Below are positions 16,916 to 24,712 of a stretch of 44,317 nt of DNA, piece by piece. This DNA is from Candidatus Gastranaerophilales bacterium (lineage in GTDB: Bacteria > Cyanobacteriota > Vampirovibrionia > Gastranaerophilales > Gastranaerophilaceae), in the NCBI GenBank assembly GCA_944322895.1, contig CALUQL010000009.1, positions 1-44,317 on the forward strand, in the 5' to 3' direction. The notes under the pieces were generated by a model. The model ran no database searches and had not been told where the DNA came from. It saw only the letters and a program-made list of their open reading frames with translations. Both the position numbers and the translations under genes were made by a program. The stretch's first letter is position 1; the number at the start of each line of letters is the position of its first letter.

Positions 16916-18244
16916 TTAACCTATATCGCTATTATCACATAGACGTTCTTTTGTATATGTTTTAAATTTATCTGCCCAATGCATATATGCAAAGTTTGTT
17001 GCATATTTTATAATTAACATTTTATCTGGTTTAAAACCAAGTCTTTCTACAATATTCGATAATTTATATGTTTCTCGCCAAGCCCAATCAATTCCTTCAT
17101 AAAGTTCTTCAACTGTCATATTTTTAGGTTTAAAACATACATGTTCAACATCATACATTGCATTTTCTGTTTCTATTATTCTATTTTGTTTTAATAAATC
17201 ATAATAAAATGGTGTTCCGGGAAATGGAGTTATTATTGAGTATCTTGGCAAATCAATTTTAAGTTTTTGAACTGCTTCCACTGTTTGTTCAAAAACACTT
17301 TTATCGTCTTCGTCTCCACCAAAAGCAAAACATCCGTTTACGGTGACTCCTATATCATGAAGTTGTTTCATTAGGGTTTCATAATTTGCTGTTTTATTCA
17401 CTTTCTTATTTACAAATGCTTGAGCCCTTTGATTCACAGACTCAAAACCGATTAAAAGTCCTTTGCATCCGCTTTTCTCCAGTAATTGCATTAATTCTTT
17501 ATCTAAAATAACAGCAGATGTCGTAAGTCCGAACCACATCTTCTTTAAAGGTATCATTGCTTTAAATAATTTTTTTGCATAATCAATATCGCTTATAAGA
17601 TTTACATCAGGAAATAATACTTCCTTGCCTTTCAATGTTTTCATCTCAGCTATAATATCTTCTATTGGTCTATATAGTATTTTTTTTCCGAAAGCAGCGG
17701 GATACGCACAGAACGAACAACTGTGAGGGCATCCTCTTATTGCTTCCATTGTATTATATGTTATGTATGAGTTTTTTTTTAGCAAATCTCTTCTTGGAAA
17801 TGGTCTATTTGCAATAGAATTACTTTCATAATCTGAATATTCATCTTTTAAACATCCGTTTTTATAATCCATAAGTGCTTGAGGGAAAGTATAATCCCCG
17901 AGCCCTCTAAAAAGAACATCACAATGTTCCTTTGCTTCATCAGGTCTTAGTGATGGATGTACACCTCCTAAAAATACTTTTATACCCTTTTTTCTGAAGT
18001 AATCACCATAAGCGTATGCTCTTGATGCGGTACCTGTTATAGCTGTCATACATATAATATCTGCTTCTATATCTAATGGAACTTTTTCTACTGTTTCATC
18101 GTAAAACTTTACTTCTGCATTTAATTCTTCAGGAATTAGTGCTGCAAGTGTTGGAACTGTCATTGGCGCATAATGTAAGGCTTTCCCAAAACTTCCATTA
18201 TATCTGTGCATTGCACCAGCCGGTGATATGAAAACAATCTTCAT
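16916..18244 (-). CDS. B12-binding-type radical SAM enzyme (2 of 4), divergent member
   Basis: This 442-residue protein has the same two-domain plan: cobalamin-type domain with FLGGVHPSLRPDEA near 91-104 and CxxxCxxC at Cys172, Cys176 and Cys179. It differs from the other three. The residues before the cluster read EAIRGCPHSC, the C-terminal KWWL signature is missing, and CFKPKNMTVEEL occurs instead. It therefore likely catalyses a different step. The ATG at 18244 overlaps the TAA of the GH3 gene (TAATG), a classic termination-reinitiation junction. Confidence 0.88.
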   Translation of the reverse strand: MKIVFISPAGAMHRYNGSFGKALHYAPMTVPTLAALIPEELNAEVKFYDETVEKVPLDIEADIICMTAITGTASRAYAYGDYFRKKGIKVFLGGVHPSLRPDEAKEHCDVLFRGLGDYTFPQALMDYKNGCLKDEYSDYESNSIANRPFPRRDLLKKNSYITYNTMEAIRGCPHSCSFCAYPAAFGKKILYRPIEDIIAEMKTLKGKEVLFPDVNLISDIDYAKKLFKAMIPLKKMWFGLTTSAVILDKELMQLLEKSGCKGLLIGFESVNQRAQAFVNKKVNKTANYETLMKQLHDIGVTVNGCFAFGGDEDDKSVFEQTVEAVQKLKIDLPRYSIITPFPGTPFYYDLLKQNRIIETENAMYDVEHVCFKPKNMTVEELYEGIDWAWRETYKLSNIVERLGFKPDKMLIIKYATNFAYMHWADKFKTYTKERLCDNSDIG

Positions 18245-19671
18245 TAATATAATTCTCCATCTAGATTATAATCTAAACTATTAGAAAAAGTCTTTGGTTT
18301 TATATTACCTAATTTTTGCCCTTTTTCTATACATTTTTCTATATATTGTTTCATTCCGTATTTTACAATACATATTCTGAAGGGTTCTAGTTGTTTAAGT
18401 TCTCTTGAGTATTTATAATGGAAATTATTCTGCAATTCACGTTCAATTTCTAATTTTAACTTTTTTATGTTTATTTGTTCAGTTAACTCTATATATAAGA
18501 CATAACCAATTCTACTTTTATATTTTTGTGGTGCAAACATATAAAATTTTGAAATATTTGAAATATTATATTTATTGAGAATATTTTTTATGAATTCTTC
18601 GTTTAATTTTTCGCCGGTATAATCTGAAATATTGTTTGCTCGGGATTGAAAACTTATTAGAGGGCAATTTTTATATTTATCGTAACACTTAATAATGTCA
18701 CCTATTTTGTATCGATATAATCCACCTTGTGTTGTTATAATGATTGAATATTCTTTCCCTTTTTCAAGTTCATTAAGAAGTTTTATTTCATTTGTTTGAA
18801 TATCAATAAACTCATAAAAATGAGATTCTATACAAGGAACTTTTCCTATTTTTTCTATTGGAATAGTCATAATACCTTCTGTTGCAAGAAGTCCTTTGCC
18901 TTGAATATAACTGTTTGGGAAATTATCTTTTAGTAATCTTGCATAATCTTTTGAATTACCTTCATCCCAGCAGCTTATAAATTTTGTATTTTTTAGATTA
19001 TTACTTTTGTCACTGTTTTCTAAAATTAATATCAAAAGATATGGATTCCAAATAGAAATTAAACCAATATTTTCTATTTTAGATAAAAACTGTGCTGTTT
19101 TATTAATGAATTCATCTTTATTTGAGTTTGGAACTATAATAATATTTTTTTGTATTATTTCTTTAAAGTCTTTATTCAAATAATCCAGGTCATTGTCAAA
19201 ACCAATTCTTATTTTAGATTTTATATTTGGACTTTGCGTTTTTGGTGTAATAGACCAATACATTGGCATATTCATTAATTCAGGATGATTTAAAAAAATA
19301 TCAGAAAGCCAAGGTTCTATTCCTCTGTTAAAAGCCTGTTTTAATGGTTCGTTATATGGTATTAATTTGTTTATACCTGTTGATCCACTCGTTGGTTCCA
19401 GTAAAAGTATATTTTCTTTTGTTAGGACATTATTATTGCCTGATTTTATTTGTTCTATATATTCTATATAATCTTCATATGTTGTTATTGGAACATATTT
19501 TTGAAAATCTTTTATTGTTTTAATTTTTTTAAATTGGTGCTTTGTGCCATATATGGTATTTGTGTTATTTCTTATAATCTCAAATAAAATTTTTTCTTGT
19601 ATGAATTCATATTTTTCTATGGCAGATAAGAAAGCATTTCTCTTTTGTATTAATAAATTTTTATATTCCAA
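18244..19671 (-). CDS. GH3-family acyl-adenylating ligase
   Basis: Members of the GH3 family (first known as plant auxin-conjugating enzymes) activate a carboxylic acid with ATP and join it to an amino group. The 475 residues show the ATP-binding loop TSGSTG at 94-99 after LLLEP. ATEGIMT is found in the middle, GLYRYKIGDIIKC near 315-327, and SRANNISDYTGEKL as the hinge before the small C-terminal domain. All key regions are present. The start is a TTG at 19671 with AAGGA about ten bases upstream and an 11-base overlap with the preceding gene. In this operon it probably links an acyl or carboxyl intermediate to an amine. Confidence 0.88.
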   Translation of the reverse strand: MEYKNLLIQKRNAFLSAIEKYEFIQEKILFEIIRNNTNTIYGTKHQFKKIKTIKDFQKYVPITTYEDYIEYIEQIKSGNNNVLTKENILLLEPTSGSTGINKLIPYNEPLKQAFNRGIEPWLSDIFLNHPELMNMPMYWSITPKTQSPNIKSKIRIGFDNDLDYLNKDFKEIIQKNIIIVPNSNKDEFINKTAQFLSKIENIGLISIWNPYLLILILENSDKSNNLKNTKFISCWDEGNSKDYARLLKDNFPNSYIQGKGLLATEGIMTIPIEKIGKVPCIESHFYEFIDIQTNEIKLLNELEKGKEYSIIITTQGGLYRYKIGDIIKCYDKYKNCPLISFQSRANNISDYTGEKLNEEFIKNILNKYNISNISKFYMFAPQKYKSRIGYVLYIELTEQINIKKLKLEIERELQNNFHYKYSRELKQLEPFRICIVKYGMKQYIEKCIEKGQKLGNIKPKTFSNSLDYNLDGELY

Positions 19672-20365
19672 AAATTCGTTTTCCTTTTTTATTTAAGTTA
19701 TCAAGACTGAGTTCTGTTATACAGACAAGTTCGTTACCTTCATAATATTTAGGATTCTTTTTTATGAAAAATTCAATATTTTTATCTTTTAATTTTTCAT
19801 TAGGAATTTTAGAGTATTCGGATTTTAAATAATCTTGTTCTTTATTCATAACTATAATACCACTTTGTGAATTATATTTATCAGGGTAAAAAGTTTCTCC
19901 GAATTTATCTATTATTTTTTGCTCAAAAACTGGTGTTACTTTATTATATCTTGGATAAAATTCATCGTAAAAGGAACTTAAATATTTATATGTTTTATAT
20001 CCTTTTGAAATTAAAAGCCAATAAAATTTTTCATTAAATCCTTTTTTTAGTTCTATAGCATTTTGAATCCATACTTGCATTAAGTCATTTTTAGACCAAA
20101 AGGATTTATCTATTATTGTATCACCAGAAAATAAAAGTTTGATAGGTATATTGTCAACAGTAATGTCATATAATACCAATGTTGAAAAACCTTTAATTAA
20201 GTTATTTTCTTCATCCTTTAATATTATAACTTGATATTTATTAGATAAATCATACAAAAAGTTTTCTCTTTTTATATTTTCATAATACAAGCTCATTAAT
20301 TGATACATAGTATCAATATCATTTTGAGAAAGCTCATCTATTTTATAAACATTACCTCTCAGCAT
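19661..20365 (-). CDS. GNAT-like protein of the radical SAM cluster
   Basis: The 234-residue protein has weak GNAT features: a first helix with NDIDTMYQLMSLYY, the strand KGFSTLVLYDI, and LFSGDTIIDKSFW, which parallels the beta-4 region before the acetyl-CoA loop in some GNAT enzymes. The loop itself is not clear, so catalytic activity is uncertain. ATG at 20365 follows GAGG by about ten bases. It overlaps its neighbours by 14 bases upstream and 11 bases downstream. Position beside the GH3 ligase suggests a shared acyl substrate. Confidence 0.5.
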   Translation of the reverse strand: MLRGNVYKIDELSQNDIDTMYQLMSLYYENIKRENFLYDLSNKYQVIILKDEENNLIKGFSTLVLYDITVDNIPIKLLFSGDTIIDKSFWSKNDLMQVWIQNAIELKKGFNEKFYWLLISKGYKTYKYLSSFYDEFYPRYNKVTPVFEQKIIDKFGETFYPDKYNSQSGIIVMNKEQDYLKSEYSKIPNEKLKDKNIEFFIKKNPKYYEGNELVCITELSLDNLNKKGKRIFGI

Positions 20366-21734
20366 ATTTCTTGCCCTCTAAATATCTATTTAGACCAAAT
20401 AACATTCCTTGTTTTTTATATACTTCTTTTCTGAATAATGGTGTATATAACCAGTAAGTTATGAACTTTTTAAATGTTGCCATATTGGTTCTTGGCTCAT
20501 ACATTCTGTATAAAAGTGAAGAAGGCTTGTTGAATTCTTTTCTACAGTAAAAACCTACTTGTGTTAATTCATCAGGAGTCATATTTTTGGGAATAAATGC
20601 CGCATTATTAAATCTGTAATCATCAGATAACCACCATTTACCATTATATAATAATCTGTTTTCTTCCTTTAATTGTTTATATAGTTGTGTATTTGGATAT
20701 GGCATTAAAATATTATAGGCTGCAAAAGTGAATTTATTTTGCAGTGCGAATTCGCAAGTAGCTTTGATTGATTCAATGGTATCAGTATCATGACCTATTG
20801 TAAATGCAGCCCAAGTTTGAAGTCCCCAATATCTTAATCTTTCCACTTCCCATTTATACTTGTTGAATCCGTGTAATTTATTAACTTTTTTTCCCATATA
20901 ATCAAGACTTGCTTCATTTATAGATTCAAAACCTATTATAAAACCCATACCGCCTGATTTTACTATTAATTCCATTAATTCATCATCATAAAGCATATCT
21001 ATGCTACCTTGACTAACCCAATTTATTTTTAATGGAATTAAAGCCTTTAATAATTCTTTTACTTTTGGTTTATTTGCTGTGAAATTGTCATCTACAAAGA
21101 ATAAAAATTTTTTATCTTGCATTTCTATTTCTTTTATTACGTCTGAAATGTTGCGGCAATAATGTTTTTGATTAAAATATTGGCTTACTGCACAATAGTT
21201 ACAATTATATATGCAGCCTCTTGAAAATTGTATTAAAGATAAAGGAAGATATCCTTTGTTCTTAAATAATTCACGTCTTGGGAAAATTCCTTTTTGAGGT
21301 GGTGTTGTTATTTGTCCATAGTATATCCTTTGTAAATTGCTCTTTTTGTAATCTTCAATTAGTGTATCTATTATTTCTTCTGCATCTCCCAATATTATAC
21401 AATCACAATGTTCTAAGACTTCTTCAGGTATTAATTTAGCATGCATTCCTCCCATGATAACTGTTGTATTCCTTTTCTTGAATTCAGCTGCTATTTCATA
21501 TGCTCTTCTGGCTGTATAAGTTTCAACAGTAATCATTGCTATATTAAAATTCTCATCATATTTGATTTTTTCCATTCTGTCATCAAACATTTTTATTTCA
21601 ATATCGTTGGGGATAAGTCCTCCAAGTACACCAAGTTGTAAAGGTTCCATTCTTCCTTCATCTACATATAAAGAATGAAGTTTTGTTCCTATTGTTGGTT
21701 TTATTAATGCAATTTTTATATCCTTATTTTCCAC
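20352..21734 (-). CDS. B12-binding-type radical SAM enzyme (3 of 4)
   Basis: The 460-residue protein has a cobalamin-type domain with VIMGGMHAKLIPEE near 92-105, then the cluster motif at Cys174, Cys178 and Cys181 preceded by LIQFSRG. The C-terminal signature KWWLSDDYRF and MTPDEL match the paralogues at 15574 and 21724. The start is a GTG at 21734, inside the last codons of the upstream gene (11-base overlap). Among the three similar enzymes it shares the FSRGC sequence with 21724 and the DDRMEK and TVETYTARRAY segments with 15574. Confidence 0.88.
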   Translation of the reverse strand: MENKDIKIALIKPTIGTKLHSLYVDEGRMEPLQLGVLGGLIPNDIEIKMFDDRMEKIKYDENFNIAMITVETYTARRAYEIAAEFKKRNTTVIMGGMHAKLIPEEVLEHCDCIILGDAEEIIDTLIEDYKKSNLQRIYYGQITTPPQKGIFPRRELFKNKGYLPLSLIQFSRGCIYNCNYCAVSQYFNQKHYCRNISDVIKEIEMQDKKFLFFVDDNFTANKPKVKELLKALIPLKINWVSQGSIDMLYDDELMELIVKSGGMGFIIGFESINEASLDYMGKKVNKLHGFNKYKWEVERLRYWGLQTWAAFTIGHDTDTIESIKATCEFALQNKFTFAAYNILMPYPNTQLYKQLKEENRLLYNGKWWLSDDYRFNNAAFIPKNMTPDELTQVGFYCRKEFNKPSSLLYRMYEPRTNMATFKKFITYWLYTPLFRKEVYKKQGMLFGLNRYLEGKKYAER

Positions 21735-23019
21735 CTAATTTTTTTCCTTGTTTTATTTTTATTTCTGATTTTGAAATAAGATTAGCTAATAAAAAAATCT
21801 TTATATTGCAAATATTACTCCAGTTTAATAATCGGTAGAATATATTTATATAGGAATTGAATTTATACCTTGCCTTTTTACAACTTTCCATTAAATCGGT
21901 AGGTGACATATTTTTAGGAATTAACATTCCGTCACCATATGAATAATTATTGTCTAGCCACCATTTTTTATATGTTAACTTATTTTTTTCTTTTAAGTTT
22001 TTATATAATTTTGTTCCAGGCATTGGCATTAACGGATTGAAATTTGCAATAGCAAATTTATTTTTTAATGCAAAATCCATTAATTCTATTGCAGTTTCTT
22101 TTGTATCAGTATCATAACCTATTAAAAATGTTCCATATATCATAATATGTGCATTATAGATATTTCTTATAATCTGTTCATAGTTATTGTATTTTATATT
22201 GGGAACTTTTCCCATTTGTCGTAGATTTTCAATATTTAATGATTCAAACCCTATTAATACAAGAATGCATCCGCTTTTTCTCATAAGTTTTAACAGTTCA
22301 ATATTCTTAGCTGTATCTATGCTAATTTGACAAGCCCACTTTTTCTTTAAGGGTATTAAACTTTTGAATAATTTTATTGCTTCTTCTTCATTTGAAAATA
22401 GATTATCATCAATAAAAAATATAAATTTTTCTTTTATTTTTTTTATTTCTTCTAAAATAATTTCTATAGGCTTTGTTCTTATTGAATTTTTGAAAAAAGC
22501 ATGAACAGAACAGAATTCACAATTAAATTTACATCCTCTTGAAAATTGAACAAGTCCTATTTTATTATATTTTTTTCCTTTAAATACAGAATAATCATAT
22601 TTAATTGCAGCTAAATCGGTTAATGTTTTAGATTCATATATTTTCTTTAGAGAATTATTTTCTAAATCAGAAATTACTTTATTCCATATATTTTCAATTT
22701 CTCCTATTATAATTGAATCACAGTATTCAAGAGCTTCATCAGGTTCGGCACTTATATGAAAGCCACCCATAATAACTTTTTTACCTTGGAGTTTGTATTT
22801 TTCTGCCAAAAGATATGCTCTTTTTGCCGAAAAAGTTTCTACTGTCATTGCGATTATGTCAGCATCTATATATGTTGGTAATTCTTCAATGTGTTCATCA
22901 AAAAATGATATATCTATATTTTTAGGTGTTATTGCTTTAACTATTGCAAAAACAAGAGGATACATTGTATCTTTTGATTTAATACCAAACATGCTTGGTC
23001 TTATAAATGCTATTTTCAA
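21724..23019 (-). CDS. B12-binding-type radical SAM enzyme (4 of 4)
   Basis: The 431-residue protein has a cobalamin-type domain with VIMGGFHISAEPDEA near 83-97 and the cluster motif at Cys163, Cys167 and Cys170. It shares KWWLDNNYSYG and MSPTDL with two other members. The start is a TTG at 23019 whose last bases form the TGA stop of the membrane-protein gene (TTGA). A GGAGG ribosome site lies about eight bases upstream, which makes this unusual start convincing. Confidence 0.88.
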   Translation of the reverse strand: MKIAFIRPSMFGIKSKDTMYPLVFAIVKAITPKNIDISFFDEHIEELPTYIDADIIAMTVETFSAKRAYLLAEKYKLQGKKVIMGGFHISAEPDEALEYCDSIIIGEIENIWNKVISDLENNSLKKIYESKTLTDLAAIKYDYSVFKGKKYNKIGLVQFSRGCKFNCEFCSVHAFFKNSIRTKPIEIILEEIKKIKEKFIFFIDDNLFSNEEEAIKLFKSLIPLKKKWACQISIDTAKNIELLKLMRKSGCILVLIGFESLNIENLRQMGKVPNIKYNNYEQIIRNIYNAHIMIYGTFLIGYDTDTKETAIELMDFALKNKFAIANFNPLMPMPGTKLYKNLKEKNKLTYKKWWLDNNYSYGDGMLIPKNMSPTDLMESCKKARYKFNSYINIFYRLLNWSNICNIKIFLLANLISKSEIKIKQGKKLGGK

Positions 23020-23684
23020 TGTTTTTCCTCCAGTGGAATATATTTACCTATTTCAAATATTCCATATTTTATTTTTGATGAAAATGCATATAGGATAGGA
23101 GGAATTGTTAATGAAGCTATGTGGAAATAGATTAAGAAAATATTTAATAGATTGTTTGTTGATATCGAATATTCAAGGTATTTTATATATAACGAATATA
23201 TGAATCCGAATGCATAAAAATACACAGGAGCATAATCAAATACTATTTCATGGGCAGATTTTTTTTCATAAGCAGATTTATTGTTTATTATAATAAATCC
23301 GCATTTAACGGCAAAAATGTCATAAATCCAGTTCCAAAAAGCAATAAAAGCTCCGCAAATAGTTGCAAAAATTAATGAATTAATTATTCCATTATAATTA
23401 GGTGATATTTTATAGAACATAAAGCCAAATAAACTAGTAACAGAACCAAGAACAAAACCATGATAAATTCTGAATTTCCCAATCATAAAACGGGTATTAA
23501 ATTCCCATAATCTTGTAACATTAGTTCCAATAGCCGGTATGATATAAGCAGTTAGTATTGGCAAACTTAAGAATAAAAATGCAAATTTTATATTAGAAAA
23601 TTCTTTATACCAAATAAACAATGTTAAAGGGAATATAACTATAAAAGCAATATATTGATAAATATTAAAGAAGTTTCTATTCAA
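23016..23684 (-). CDS. multi-pass membrane protein, first gene of the radical SAM operon
   Basis: The 222-residue protein is almost entirely hydrophobic, with about six membrane helices. The segment from about 52 to 90 (IGTNVTRLWEF, then GKFRIYHGFVLG) is faintly like the GK-HG loop of CarS/CDP-alcohol cytidylyltransferase-like membrane enzymes, a comparison I hold weakly. If correct it would point to a lipid product. The start is a TTG at 23684 with no strong ribosome site. It ends in TGA overlapping the next start. It may be a lipid enzyme or an exporter for the cluster product. Confidence 0.65.
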   Translation of the reverse strand: MNRNFFNIYQYIAFIVIFPLTLFIWYKEFSNIKFAFLFLSLPILTAYIIPAIGTNVTRLWEFNTRFMIGKFRIYHGFVLGSVTSLFGFMFYKISPNYNGIINSLIFATICGAFIAFWNWIYDIFAVKCGFIIINNKSAYEKKSAHEIVFDYAPVYFYAFGFIYSLYIKYLEYSISTNNLLNIFLIYFHIASLTIPPILYAFSSKIKYGIFEIGKYIPLEEKH

Positions 23685-23714
23685 AATTTACTTTCTATAA
23701 CTATTCTATAATAT

Positions 23715-23720
23715 ATTATA
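23715..23720 (-). promoter_or_regulatory. possible -10 of the radical SAM operon
   Basis: TATAAT on the minus strand lies about 30 bases before the first start codon of the operon at 23684. No convincing -35 accompanies it, and the whole stretch is AT-rich. The remaining bases to the tRNA terminator contain nothing else recognisable. Confidence 0.3.
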
Positions 23721-23835
23721 CATAATAATTGAAATTCTAATTTATTATTTATAAAATATTTTTTTATTAAAGATTATGTTGCTTGCTTGTCTTTGTTTAA
23801 GCTTAATTTTGGAGTCTTAATTATTGTATTTCCAT

Positions 23836-23858
23836 AAAAAAACACCCTTTGCGGGCGT
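23836..23858 (-). terminator. intrinsic terminator after tRNA-Gly
   Basis: On the minus strand ACGCCC (23858-23853) pairs with GGGTGT (23847-23842) through a five-base loop, including one G-U pair, followed by a run of T. The G-U pair becomes a mismatch on the plus strand, so it belongs to the tRNA transcript. Confidence 0.8.
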
Positions 23859-23869
23859 TATTTTCTAAA

Positions 23870-23944
23870 TGGAGCGAGAGACGAGGCTCGAACTCGCGAC
23901 ATCTTCCTTGGCAAGGAAGCATTCTACCACTGAATTACTCTCGC
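23870..23944 (-). tRNA. tRNA-Gly (anticodon GCC), CCA encoded
   Basis: Read on the minus strand, GCGAGAG (23944-23938) pairs with CTCTCGC to form the acceptor stem. A U discriminator and an encoded CCA end at 23870. The D arm (TTCAGTGGTAGAA), the anticodon GCC at 23912-23910 in a CTTGCCAAG loop and the TTCGAGC T-loop are all in place. The T stem is closed by five pairs including one G-U. It decodes GGC and GGU. Confidence 0.97.
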
Positions 23945-23961
23945 ATCCTCTTATGGATTTT

Positions 23962-23989
23962 ATTATACATGCACAATTTTTTATTTCAA
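23962..23989 (-). promoter_or_regulatory. tRNA-Gly promoter
   Basis: TTGAAA (23989-23984), a 16-base spacer and TATAAT (23967-23962) lie 18 bases upstream of the mature 5' end on the minus strand. Confidence 0.7.
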
Positions 23990-24017
23990 GTCTTTTTTAT
24001 AAAATGATTTAATTTAA

Positions 24018-24215
24018 TTATCTTCCTAATAATAAATCAAATACATTTCTATATTTAACGGTTGTATAACCACCATCTTCGTGTTCGATAATTTTTTCCT
24101 GACGTGCTTTCACTGCTGACTCGTCAAAATAATTTATAATTCCGTTAAACATTCCTGCTTGGTATGCGAAATATATACCTGCAAAAATAATTATCCATAC
24201 AATTAATTTAAACAT
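24018..24215 (-). CDS. small single-pass membrane protein
   Basis: The 65-residue protein has one N-terminal membrane helix (about 3-20) followed by a charged tail with the sequence HEDGGYTTVKYRN. GAGG lies seven bases before the ATG, which makes it a real gene rather than a chance frame. I do not recognise the family. It is 27 bases downstream of the other small protein at 24243 and probably expressed with it. Confidence 0.65.
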   Translation of the reverse strand: MFKLIVWIIIFAGIYFAYQAGMFNGIINYFDESAVKARQEKIIEHEDGGYTTVKYRNVFDLLLGR

Positions 24216-24242
24216 ATATCTACCTCTTTTTATTAAGATAGT

Positions 24243-24608
24243 TTATTTTGGGGTTTTAGTCAAATCTTTGTTTCTAATTAAGTATGGTTTTACAAAATTG
24301 TATGTGCCGTATATGGAAATTACACTTGCTGCTATCTTTAAACCTTTTGTGAATTTATTATCTTTTAGTAATGAGGCAATCGCATTAATTGTAGTGCCTG
24401 CAGTAAAACATAGATAACCTTTAAATATCGCCCTCGGGGTTGTTACCATGTCATTTAAATCGTTCTTGTTCACAACTTTTTCGCTAAGTATATCTAAGAT
24501 GTCAGCTTTATATTCTTGTTGTGTGACAACTTTTTCTGTTTTCTTTATTTCGGTCTTTTTATTTATATTGTTAGTTGTAATTTGTGTAAAATTATCAAAA
24601 ATATTCAT
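24243..24608 (-). CDS. small membrane-associated protein of unknown function
   Basis: The 121 residues consist of a polar, Lys/Thr-rich N-terminus (1-60) and then two weak hydrophobic segments (about 66-83 and 90-108) ending in a basic tail. AGGGAT lies about ten bases upstream of the ATG. No family is recognised. It is divergent from the polyprenyl synthase gene and upstream of another small membrane protein. Confidence 0.6.
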   Translation of the reverse strand: MNIFDNFTQITTNNINKKTEIKKTEKVVTQQEYKADILDILSEKVVNKNDLNDMVTTPRAIFKGYLCFTAGTTINAIASLLKDNKFTKGLKIAASVISIYGTYNFVKPYLIRNKDLTKTPK

Positions 24609-24654
24609 AATTATATATCCCTGTTGAGGTTATAAAAATTAAACAAAAAATAAT

Positions 24655-24683
24655 TTGTCACTCTATATTTTAGTATTTATAAT
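24655..24683 (+). promoter_or_regulatory. promoter of the polyprenyl synthase-lepB operon
   Basis: TTGTCA (24655-24660), a 17-base spacer and TATAAT (24678-24683) predict a leader of about 23 bases that contains the AGAGGA ribosome site of the first gene. Confidence 0.7.
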
Positions 24684-24712
24684 AAAATAATAGTTAAAGA
24701 GGATATTTTGTA

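Noticed and set aside
23836-23944. tRNA-Gly as an integration site of a mobile island
   Set aside because: No integrase or direct repeat of the tRNA 3' end could be found within the window.
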